Origin: Asterias rubens
Taxonomy: Eukaryota; Echinodermata; Asteroidea; Forcipulatida; Asteriidae
Assembly (NCBI RefSeq): GCF_902459465.1
Contig: NC_047065.1
Span: forward strand, 17,750,204 to 17,814,203
Length of the DNA: 64,000 nucleotides
Reading direction: 5' to 3'
The notes below the pieces were generated by a model. It did no database searches, was not told the DNA's origin, and worked only from the letters and a program-made list of their open reading frames with translations. Numbering within the stretch: the stretch's first letter is position 1; the number at the start of each line of letters is the position of its first letter. Shown piece after piece: positions 45,301-50,700 of this stretch. A program made the position numbers and the translations under genes.

Positions 45301-45398
45301 TCATGACAGTCAAGGACTCTGGCCATATGGTACCCCAGGTTACCCCTGGACCAGCATTGCAAATGATCACCAACTTCCTAAACAACAAACCGCAATAA
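24136..45398 (+). CDS. CTSA: cathepsin A-like serine carboxypeptidase, gene A (9 exons)
   Basis: Peptidase family S10, similar to lysosomal protective protein/cathepsin A, which removes C-terminal residues in lysosomes and in mammals also stabilises beta-galactosidase and neuraminidase 1. Nine exons join in phase to give 456 residues: an N-terminal signal peptide ([19 protein letters not shown]), [10 protein letters not shown], then the substrate-binding NGGPSCSS, then [11 protein letters not shown]. The nucleophile Ser176 lies in GESYAG, the catalytic Asp in GDAD (378-381) and His432 in SGHMVP. Several NxS/T sites fit a glycosylated lysosomal protein. Oddities: NGGPSCSS where the family usually has NGGPGCSS; a shortened Cys-rich insert in exon 6 lacking the CC...C pattern kept in gene B; and an exon 8 whose acceptor is duplicated. 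The last exon is convergent with gene B, 5 kb away. Lysosomal targeting is inferred from the family. Confidence 0.93.
24470..24600. repeat. inverted repeat / small fold-back MITE in intron 1
   Basis: The arms 'agtacttcctagaaact...ggctcccctg' and 'caggggagcc...agtttctagaagtac' surround a short loop (tgag). The outer arms continue imperfectly to about 24470 and 24600. Transcribed RNA would form a long stem-loop. Confidence 0.8.
24601..25705 (+). other. intron 1 of gene A, unremarkable part
   Basis: AT-rich intronic sequence with a short local repeat ('gaattgggaaaaaaataatgatgcc' at about 24636 and 24725). No exon seen. Confidence 0.5.
25706..26017 (+). mobile_element. tRNA-derived SINE with (ATT)n tail
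   Basis: The tRNA-like head has an A-box-like 'gcttgtgcgtaagcgctcgcc' and a perfect B box GGTTCGATTCC at about 25752. A roughly 200-bp unrelated body follows, then 'ccccccaaattattattattattatt'. The ATT tail resembles the tail of the LINE fragment at 33624, which may be its partner type. Confidence 0.8.
26018..26698 (+). other. intron 1 of gene A, unremarkable part
   Basis: No exon or element recognised. Confidence 0.45.
26699..27106. mobile_element. MITE, family 1 (copy D, inverted)
   Basis: The ends are 'ttaaagacactggactgtcgg' and 'gagtgtccactgcctttt'. The central hairpin 'gatttcgagacctcaaaatctaattctgaggtctt' and the 'gggagccgtttctcacagtgttttatacc' block match the family. Confidence 0.85.
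27130..27493. mobile_element. MITE, family 2 (copy 2)
   Basis: Matches 7132-7497 over its length (aagttcacag..ttacaaata, catgacacggcgaaacg, gtgggttttccc.ttatttt). It lies directly beside family-1 copy D. Confidence 0.8.
27618..27729 (+). CDS. CTSA: gene A exon 2
   Basis: Codes [21 protein letters not shown] and [17 protein letters not shown]. The flanks are TTTTGACAG| and |GTAATG. It is 112 nt long, identical in length to exon 2 of gene B. Confidence 0.92.
27860..28613 (+). repeat. 46-bp minisatellite, left part (intron 2)
   Basis: About 17 units of 'ctgggctgcctgtacatcttcaggta.taccaggctatgtcagtaa' (46 bp; some 49 bp with 'aagaacaggctatgtcatgagtcac'). Each unit has a pyrimidine-containing stretch followed by TNCAG|GTA. 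Six units read TTCAGGTAAGAA (around 28179, 28274, 28369, 28463, 28509 and 28555). A 95-98 bp two-unit higher-order period is visible from about 28180. Confidence 0.95.
28640..29257. repeat. CCAACGTTGG minisatellite, left part
   Basis: Units of about 120 bp contain 'ctctaggtcggcattaccac', 'attggttttac', 'caatgttgagccaacgttgg' and 'gggacatcaat.t.ggcattgtgttgg'. The same array continues at 31369-32470 after the 2.1-kb insertion. Confidence 0.88.
29705..29738. repeat. perfect 34-bp palindrome
   Basis: The half-site 'gcatggagcaataaacta' is followed at once by its exact reverse complement with no loop. It lies inside the 2.1-kb TIR element. Confidence 0.95.
30365..30545. repeat. two-copy direct repeat (~115 bp)
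   Basis: 'tatcaagcccgagtcaagct' followed by 'acgcttac.ttccaagat.cgcagctacg.ttacg' occurs at about 30370 and again at about 30487, with shorter 'cgttccaagatacg' echoes between. Confidence 0.7.
31369..32470. repeat. CCAACGTTGG minisatellite, right part
   Basis: About nine units continue the array interrupted at 29260 ('ttggcattaccacattggtt', 'gttgagccaacgttgg', 'gtgggacatcaatatcggca'). Units become more diverged toward 32470. Confidence 0.88.
32471..32890. other. non-repetitive spacer inside the 8.75-kb element
   Basis: AT-rich; includes the small hairpin 'ttatagcatttttttgctataa' at about 32492. No gene seen. Confidence 0.4.
32891..33600. repeat. 142-bp tandem repeat, five copies
   Basis: Units start with 'ctggcacaattctttattgg' at 32891, 33033, 33175 and 33317, with a diverged fifth at 33459. 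Each contains 'cattacagtcatgtcactat', 'gtaatctggccagatatgac' and 'gcccaataacgttcatgtcg'. The first four are nearly identical, so amplification is recent. Confidence 0.93.
33624..34160 (-). mobile_element. 5'-truncated LINE (CR1/L2-like) 3' end
   Basis: The minus strand encodes the last residues of a non-LTR retrotransposon ORF2, with [32 protein letters not shown] and [10 protein letters not shown], ending near 33898. A 3' UTR follows with 'aaagcgctttataaatgtta' and an (ATT)n tail. The 5-bp target duplication ACGTT lies at 33619-33623 and 34161-34165. The insertion site is the 'aataacgttcatg' part of the 142-bp repeat. Confidence 0.85.
34281..34372. mobile_element. MITE, family 1 (copy E, truncated)
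   Basis: 'ttaaaggcagtggacactat' followed by 'tggtaattactcaaaataat' and 'gacgagtaatggggagag', then sequence changes abruptly to 'TTGGCCCA'-type repeat. Only the first roughly 90 bp of the family are present. Confidence 0.8.
34373..34850. repeat. diverged 'aaaccagtattggcc' tandem repeat
   Basis: Five or more loose copies of 'tggtgtgctgc.aaaaccagtattggcc' at 60-65 bp spacing (34420-34680), followed by scattered 'ttggccca' motifs. Confidence 0.65.
34850..35165. repeat. CTTCCGG...CCGGAAG repeat, inverted copies
   Basis: Three partial copies of the unit also found at 54790-55510, here on the opposite strand: 'tagttcttgagatatggtcc' then 'acttccggttgacccggaagt' then 'agaggtcaacatggtgtc'. Confidence 0.75.
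35333..35716. mobile_element. MITE, family 1 (copy F, inverted)
   Basis: The ends are 'ttaaagacactggacacttt' and 'agtgtccactgccttta'. The central hairpin 'gatttcgagacctcaaattctaaatctgaggtctc' is intact. Confidence 0.88.
35717..36310. other. spacer inside the 8.75-kb element
   Basis: The first ~110 bp ('aacaaagaataataac...ctcgacgaaaacaatacctgttccgac') are the inverse of sequence at about 53960-54045, so they belong to another dispersed repeat. The rest was not recognised. Confidence 0.5.
36311..36780. other. spacer, nothing recognised
   Basis: AT-rich, no coding signal. One 'gttgagccaacgttgagcca' motif lies at its left edge. Confidence 0.4.
36825..37367. repeat. GGGCCAACGTTGG tandem repeat next to the right TIR
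   Basis: Loose units of 'ttgggccaatgttgg...acattggcccaa..ta.gccgatgagcaaaagta' at 36825-37330. The palindrome CCAACGTTGG and its T/C variants recur every 20-60 bp. Confidence 0.8.
37370..38912 (+). repeat. 46-bp minisatellite, right part (intron 2)
   Basis: About 33 units of the array that begins at 27860. An 8-unit (368-bp) higher-order repeat is visible: the variant 'taatacccggctatgtcatt' occurs at 37687 and 38055, with the same order of TTCAG, TACAG and TTTAG variants between. The central motifs are CAG|GTAATA, CAG|GTACTA, CAG|GTAGTA and TAG|GTACTA. Confidence 0.95.
38983..39123 (+). CDS. CTSA: gene A exon 3
   Basis: Codes [10 protein letters not shown]...[18 protein letters not shown] and NYTTDDDQ. 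The acceptor is TTTTTTTTTACAG| and the donor CAG|GTATTG. Phase 0 at both ends, 47 codons. Confidence 0.93.
39473..39625 (+). CDS. CTSA: gene A exon 4 (active-site Ser)
   Basis: Contains [20 protein letters not shown] with the nucleophile serine. Phase 0, 51 codons, flanked by TTCTTCCAG| and |GTAAGA. Confidence 0.94.
39877..39968 (+). CDS. CTSA: gene A exon 5
   Basis: Codes [14 protein letters not shown]...[11 protein letters not shown]; the motif G-x-x-x-GNG-x-x-D is typical of cathepsin A. 92 nt, the same length as in gene B. Confidence 0.93.
40040..40140 (-). mobile_element. possible Penelope-type terminal fragment
   Basis: The minus strand reads 'gatcacagcatactgatcgaaacgttaag', then 'aaccaacggttcttttcagaaccacc'. 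CTGAt-CGAAAC-GTT resembles the core of hammerhead-bearing Penelope termini. Only the end is present and no RT was seen. Low confidence. Confidence 0.3.
40141..41370 (+). other. intron 5 of gene A
   Basis: No exon seen between exons 5 and 6 here. The segment 40830-40960 is GC-rich with a short hairpin ('gctagtcttcggactagc'). Confidence 0.45.
41374..41454. repeat. inverted repeat, small MITE-like
   Basis: 'acgtcatctctgggagct' at 41374 is repeated inverted as 'agctcccagagatgacgt' ending near 41457; the inner arms (gctttgtt and aacaaagc) also pair. It forms a hairpin of about 80 bp. Confidence 0.75.
41856..41922 (+). CDS. CTSA: gene A exon 6 (shortened Cys insert)
   Basis: Codes [23 protein letters not shown]. 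It is 67 nt versus 85 nt in gene B. It keeps two cysteines but lacks the CC-x4-C cluster that gene B and cathepsin A share. Flanked by TTTTGACAG| and |GTAAGT. Confidence 0.88.
42373..42814. mobile_element. MITE with 24-bp TIRs in intron 6
   Basis: The exact inverted ends 'aacagccaataaaggatgat' plus 'ctca' lie at 42373-42396 and 42791-42814. TTAA-like flanks stand on both sides. The 442-bp body has no ORF. Confidence 0.85.
42933..43079 (+). CDS. CTSA: gene A exon 7
   Basis: Codes [30 protein letters not shown] and [14 protein letters not shown]. 147 nt, the same length as gene B exon 7; NPYD(I/V)TGDC is shared. Confidence 0.92.
43129..43854 (+). mobile_element. piggyBac-like remnant in intron 7
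   Basis: TTAA target copies lie at 43125-43128 and 43855-43858. The inverted ends are CCCTTTGCGCGCTA and, reversed, CCCTTAGCACACTA (11 of 14 match). Inside, from 43394, an ATG-led acidic stretch ([20 protein letters not shown], then [15 protein letters not shown] after a frame break) looks like the N-terminus of a piggyBac transposase. The catalytic DDD domain is missing, so this is an internally deleted copy. Confidence 0.82.
44001..44575 (+). repeat. CTSA: six extra tandem copies of the exon 8 acceptor region
   Basis: 95-bp units start with the exon sequence AGTAAGAAGTTTCCAGGGTA at 44001, 44096, 44196, 44291, 44386 and 44481; the seventh, at 44576, is the functional one. Each unit has 'attgttttcag' as acceptor (TTTTTAG in the sixth), then the first 75 nt of exon 8, then joins 'taattatttattg' intron sequence. 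In all six extra copies the frame hits TAA right after the 25th codon (Leu-Asn-stop). The second copy has a 5-bp insertion (acaat). Confidence 0.95.
44576..44715 (+). CDS. CTSA: gene A exon 8
   Basis: Codes [36 protein letters not shown] and WTLC. It is the only one of seven tandem copies that continues past residue 25 without a stop and reaches a donor (TGCAA|GTAAGT). 140 nt, phase 0 to 2. Confidence 0.9.
45065..45398 (+). CDS. CTSA: gene A exon 9 (Asp and His, stop)
   Basis: Contains [20 protein letters not shown] and [14 protein letters not shown] with the catalytic Asp and His, ending NNKPQ. 334 nt, the same as in gene B. AATAAA overlaps the stop codon; no other AATAAA was seen in the next 200 bp, only ATTAAA at 45540, which lies in a MITE. 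Confidence 0.95.
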
Positions 45399-45509
45399 AA
45401 TGGATTGATGTCCAATATCTATATGAGGCTTTTATTTTTATGATAACTTTTGTATGTTTTTATGCTGCCTTGACAGATAAATTTCAGCATTGATGACATG
45501 GTCAAAACT

Positions 45510-46810
45510 TTAAAGGAACACATTGCCTTGGTTCGGTCTATTAAAAGCGTTTGTAACCGTTTGTTATAAAATGCATCTGGTTGGAAAGATGTTTTAACCC
45601 TCTTGTGCGCAATGGCCTCAATTGTGGACACAAACTATTTCACTCACTGTAACACATCCAAACAAGCTAGAACTATAGTTTGTATACCACCCTGTGCAGT
45701 AAAGGCCCCTGCATCTGTTTGTCGCCCTCAAGTGGCAGATAGAACTGCCCTTTCAGTGAATGGCCATCATGTTTACTTAGTTCAGTGGTCATACTATGCA
45801 CGTCGAAAACCAAAAGTTTTCGCGAATAATTTTCAGCTTTCTTGCGAAGATAAGTTGGTAAAAAAAATATGATTGGTTTTCATATACTCTATACAATCTA
45901 TCTGTCAACATAGTAATCTCAAATCATGTCACATTTGTGAGAGGCCCATCGATTTATACATGTCCTCATTTGAGGACACTGCGCAATACTGCACCAAAAA
46001 TTGCAATATGAACAGCGCCCTCTATGCCGTTTGTTTACACACATACCATAGTAAAGAGGGCGGGGCTGCATGGGGAAGGGGAGTGATTAAGGGGAGAGGG
46101 TGGGTAGGGGAGGGGAAGGAGAAGGCAGACAAATCATTTCTGAACAATAGAACCATAGGCAGCCACTTATAATGTCCTCAAAGTGTGTTTTGTTGTTCTA
46201 GTGACCTATACTACCAGCTCAACGAAAGATTGTACTCAACTGGGTGGGGATGGGAGGGAGTTTGAGGGGTAGGGGGGGAGGGAAGGAAGTTGGGTGGGGG
46301 TGGGGAGAGGATAGGGAGAGTCAAACTTCTTGAACAAAACACTGCAGCATGCCTATAATGGCATATTCGCAGGTGAACAGTTTATTGTTAATGGTGTTGG
46401 TTTCATGTCATCATGGCGCAGTGTCCTCAAATGAGGACGTTTGAATAACTCATTAACAGATCAATTAAAAAAAAAAAAAAAATTACACGACTTTAACTAC
46501 TCGATTTAAATCGAAAAGCAAATTTTGTTTTTTTTGAACACTTAGAAAATAAATTGCGCATGAGAGGGAAGTAGAATTCTATGATCCACACAAATTTGCC
46601 TCGAAATTACCTGGCTTTCCTTTAACTGTGCGAACTAAAACATATATGGGGGTAAAAAATTTGACTCCCATAAATGGCCGACCGTCGTGTAAGTCGACGA
46701 GGTATAAGGAAAACCACGCAACTTCGAGGCATGTTTGTTTGGACCATTGTATTCTACTTTTACAACATCTTTCTACCCAAGCTCAAAGACAAACTCGACC
46801 GATCCTTTAA
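45510..46810. mobile_element. palindromic MITE split by another element
   Basis: The left half (45510-45597: ttaaaggaacac...cggtc...ggaaagatgtt) and right half (46569-46810: gaattctatgatccacacaa ... acaacatctttc...gaccgatcctttaa) are inverted relatives; the right half itself holds a 'tgactcccataaatggccga' core. The right outer end lacks part of the left arm. The small plus-strand ORF at 46674-46880 is read from this element. Confidence 0.7.
45598..46568. mobile_element. piggyBac-like non-autonomous element nested in a MITE
   Basis: The inverted ends are CCCTCTTGTGCGCAAT and, reversed, CCCTCTCATGCGCAAT (14 of 16). TTAA precedes the left end (45594-45597); on the right the TTAA is missing or mutated. 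The inside holds an inverted pair of 'tgtcctcatttgaggacact' (about 45960 and 46423) and G-rich tracts (46060-46120 and 46230-46320). No transposase was seen. Confidence 0.68.
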
Positions 46811-47439
46811 GACTAAAGTATCCACATCAGAATTGATTGTTGTGCTTTTATGGGGACATCATGTTTGTGTTTCAAAATAATGCTTTAAAAGTGTCAAAGA
46901 AATATTTGCCTATTAATTGGAAAATTGCTCTGTTGTTTTTGTCTCAAATAAATGTACAATTTAATTGTACTCCTAATTGTTATCTTGTTAACATTTATAT
47001 ACTAAGTAGGATTTCAAAGAGCTGTTATGTAGTCCTTTATTGCTCAGCAATATTGTTTTTTTAGGTAACCAATTTCTGCTAAGCAAAATGTTTCTGCGCT
47101 TAGCTTTTCATTTGGGCAGATGGATGAAAATTAGTTCTACTATTTATGCTATATTTTTGATGATGATTACAATATAAATGTATATCGATGGTTGTAACTA
47201 TTTGGCGTAAATAATTCTATGCACACATTGTGAAACATTATATAATAATTCACAGAGGCCTTTGAGATCTTTCAGAAGGAAATATTAAATTTATTCAACA
47301 ATTTCACTGTCCTTAATCCTCTGGTTAAAGTATCATGTATGTATTGGTTAAAACTTCTTTTTGATCTGTTAACTAAAAAGTAACTAGTGATGAATAAGGT
47401 TTGTTGTTTGGTAGCGAAACCACATTAGATGGGTACAGG
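46811..47439. other. intergenic spacer
   Basis: No gene seen. Confidence 0.45.
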
Positions 47440-48070
47440 TTCTAGTGCTGTAGTAGGGCTCAAATATGATAACAATGCTGGACTTACCCCTTGCAATTTT
47501 TTTTTCTTTAAATTTTGGCTCAAAATTCAAACAAATACTGGACTTACCCCTTTATTCACTTATGTGCTGAAAATGGACAAATTTCTCTCTCTCATTGTAT
47601 ATTTTATTGGTCTCCTTATGGGCTTCGAGGCTTTTTTTTTTTTCAAATTTGGGCTGAAAACTGATTAAAATGCTGGACTTACCCCTTGTGATTTTTTCAA
47701 TTTTGAGCTCAAAATGGACAAAAATGCTGGGCTTACTTACCCCTTGTGATTTTTCAAATTTTTGGCTTAAAATAGGAAAAACTGATGCACATACACCTGT
47801 TTTTGTTTTCAAATTTGGGCTGAAAACCGATTAAATTGCTGGACTTACTTACCCTTTAGATTTTTTTAATTTTGGACTCAAAATGGACAAAAATGCTGGA
47901 CTTACCCCTTATGATTTTTTCAATTTTGAGCTCAAAATTTACCAAAATGCTGGGCTTACCCCTTGTGATTTTTTAAATTTTTGTTCAAAATTGATCAAAA
48001 AGCTGGACTTACCCCTTGTTTCTTTTACAATTTGGGCTGAAATTTGATGAAATGTGGACTTAACCCATAT
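47440..48070. repeat. diverged ~55-bp tandem repeat
   Basis: About ten loose copies of 'atgctggacttaccccttgtgattttttcaaattttgggctcaaaa.gga.aaaa' (for example 47476, 47538, 47672, 47723, 47838, 47895, 47947 and 48002). Confidence 0.85.
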
Positions 48071-48950
48071 TTCTTATATATTACAATTGCCCTTTTTCTT
48101 AAATAACCAAATCATGATCTCATAAGACACACTCCATTCATTATTTTACTGTTATTGAAGAAAATTAATTAACCTACAAATTGTGTAAAGCAATTCCTTT
48201 TGATTTAAATATGTTTTTAAAAGCAAAATCTGAGACAGTTTGATAAATTTATCAACAACTAAAGGAGCCCAGCTTTTTAAAACAAACAATGTGCCTTTTA
48301 ATTTGATCTTATCAATAATGTGAAATCAAGTACTTGAATCTCCTACCTTCCTGATGTTAGACTACTGGGCATTCATTGTAAATGAAAGGCCTTGCTGTCA
48401 TTTTGAACTTATACTTATACATGAACATAATCATAAATTCTTTGTCGACAGAGGCTTCCTGCTGTTAACTTTACAAACACTATAAATACCTCTGTAGTCT
48501 TATACCTATTATCTGCAATAATATTACAGTACTGTTAGAAAGTAAAACATTCATGAAAATCATGATGAAAGTACTAGGCAAGAAAGAAGAAAACTTCAAG
48601 CATTATGAAAATAATCAGCAAAAACTAATTGTGTGAAAATCTTTCACTCAGCATATTATAATAATTTTAAGTATTTTGTTTTCTTTCATTATAGCATAGT
48701 ACAAAAGATTCCTTATTAATGTGTATAAATAATCCCCTTTTCATCAGTCAGTATTACTCTAGTTCAGGCATTCATTGGCAACTCATTTTACATCTTTTTA
48801 GTCGGTGTTGAATAAATAAAGAAACTGTCTAACATGAAGCTGATATACTACATGTTCCTTTTTCGTTGTGAGTTTGAAAATTCCACCCGTCGAGTCAGTT
48901 TACAAAAACATTTTAGTTAGAATCTTATTTGCTACTGATGGTGTCCACTA
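48071..48950. other. intergenic spacer
   Basis: AT-rich, nothing recognised. Confidence 0.45.
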
Positions 48951-49620
48951 GATATTCAGGTTGGCTTTGTGGTATCTACCCATATTCAGGGTGGCTTTGT
49001 GGTATCTACCCATATTCAGGGTGGCTTTGTGGTATCTACCCATATTCAGGTTGGCTTTGTGGTATCTACCCATATTCAGGTTGGCTTTGTGGTATCTACC
49101 CATATTCAGGTTGGCTTTGTGGTATCTACCCATATTCAGGGTGGCTTTGTGGTATCTACCCATATTCAGGGTGGCTTTGTGGTATCTACCCATATTCAGG
49201 TTGGCTTTGTGGTATCTACCCATATTCAGGTTGGCTTTGTGGTATCTACCCATATTCAGGTTGGCTTTGTGGTATCTACCCATATTCAGGTTGGCTTTGT
49301 GGTATCTACCCATATTCAGGGTGGCTTTGTGGTATCTACCCATATTCAGGTTGGCTTTGTGGTATCTACCCATATTCAGGTTGGCTTTGTGGTATCTACC
49401 CATATTCAGGTTGGCTTTGTGGTATCTACCCATATTCAGGTTGGCTTTGTGGTATCTACCCATATTCAGGTTGGCTTTGTGGTATCTACCCATATTCAGG
49501 TTGGCTTTGGGGTATCTACCCATATTCAGGTTGGCTTTGTGGTATCTACCCATATTCAGGTTGGCTTTGTGGTATCTACCCATATTCAGGTTGGCTTTGT
49601 GGTATCTACCCATTGTTTCA
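48951..49620. repeat. 30-bp tandem array, 22 units
   Basis: The unit is (t/g)tggctttgtggtatctacc plus catattcagg, exactly 30 bp and nearly invariant. Only the first base (T or G) varies, plus one 'ttggctttgg' (49501). The last unit (49591) changes at 'catt' and runs directly into 'gtttcacctcgtggaccctg' and a B box. All frames are open because 30 is divisible by three; the ORFs of 220-258 codons are artefacts. Confidence 0.97.
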
Positions 49621-49740
49621 CCTCGTGGACCCTGGTTCGAATCCCACCTCAGACGTCAGCCTAACATGTGGATTGGATTTTTTATTGCCTACCTAATCAT
49701 ATTAGTTTTCCCAATAAGATTTAAATCCCAAATCTAAAAC
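49591..49740 (+). mobile_element. tRNA-like (SINE-like) head after the 30-bp array
   Basis: TGGCTTTGTGG (A-box-like) at 49592 is followed about 37 bases later by GGTTCGAATCC (B box, 49632), the usual spacing of an internal Pol III promoter. The downstream sequence is not tRNA-like and no clear tail is visible, so the element may be partial. Confidence 0.5.
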
Positions 49741-50366
49741 TGAAATATCTTTTTTGAGTTCTGTAAAGGTTGATGTACACTGAAAAACAGCCAGTGCAAA
49801 CTTGAGGTGATCACTTTGAAATTAGTGAAAGTTTCACTTTAAGTAAATGTTTCACTGCAGAACTTTGCAGAAGGTGAGACAAAGAAATTAAAGATGACTA
49901 CATAAATACTTTACATTCCATCAGTAGCCTGATCAAATTCTTTTTTCAACTTTAAATTTAGAAGAAGAAAAAAAAGGGGGAAAAAATGTGAAAATATTTT
50001 CACAGAATAGAAAAGTAAAAGTCTGCTGATGAAGTCCTTTCAAGAAAAACGTTTATCATCTATTTTGAAGGCACCTAGATTGGTTGAGTGTTTACTTCCC
50101 CTTCTTTCTTCCTGGGTTTTCAGTCCTTGTCTAAAGATAGGGTTTTTCACTATTTGGAGTTTTTCTTCAAGATCTAAAGCTGAGTCTTTTTCATCTTCTT
50201 TTCTACACAGGTATCTTCCAAACTACGGGTCATCGCGCTAGGTGCTTTTTAAGATCCCTTCGTTTCATAACCCCAAAAATTGAAATAAATTCAATGAAAT
50301 ATTTATGTAATAGTTTACTGCTAACTGTTATACTACATATTCCTACATGTATTTACTAATCTAAGC
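49741..50366. other. intergenic and 3' flank of gene B
   Basis: No gene seen. No clear AATAAA lies within the first ~150 bp downstream of the gene B stop; AATAAA does occur inside its last codons (complement of tttatt near 50377). Confidence 0.4.
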
Positions 50367-50700
50367 TTATTGTGGTTTATTATTTAAGAAGTTGGTAATC
50401 ATCTGCAACGCAGCACCAGGAGTAAACGAAGGAACCATATGACCAGCATTCTTAACAGTCATAAATGTAATCTGGTCATATTCATGTACAAAACCAGCAA
50501 TCTGCTTAGCATGAATCCAAGGCCTACGTGGTCCTAACTCTTTCTGTTGTAATGATGCAACAAACTTTTGATCACCAAGGAAGTTACACATCATATCAGC
50601 ATCTCCGTTGTAAATGAGTGCCCTGTGCTTTGGGAGTAGCATATTGAAAAGATCCTTCATGGTTTGATACTGTCTTTTGTAGTTAGCACCAACAACACCA
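50367..50700 (-). CDS. CTSA: gene B exon 9 (Asp and His, stop)
   Basis: Codes [39 protein letters not shown] and [14 protein letters not shown], ending NNKPQ. The acceptor TTTCTTTCAG|TGGTGTTG is the last of a tandem series. 334 nt. Confidence 0.93.

Noticed and set aside
46674-46880. Small ORF with a hydrophobic segment and good ATG context
   Set aside because: It lies in the right half of a palindromic MITE, whose inverted left half is at 45510-45597.
48929-49737. Long ORFs of 220-258 codons on both strands
   Set aside because: They are read from the 30-bp array; every frame without a stop in the unit is open. No domain, no exon context.
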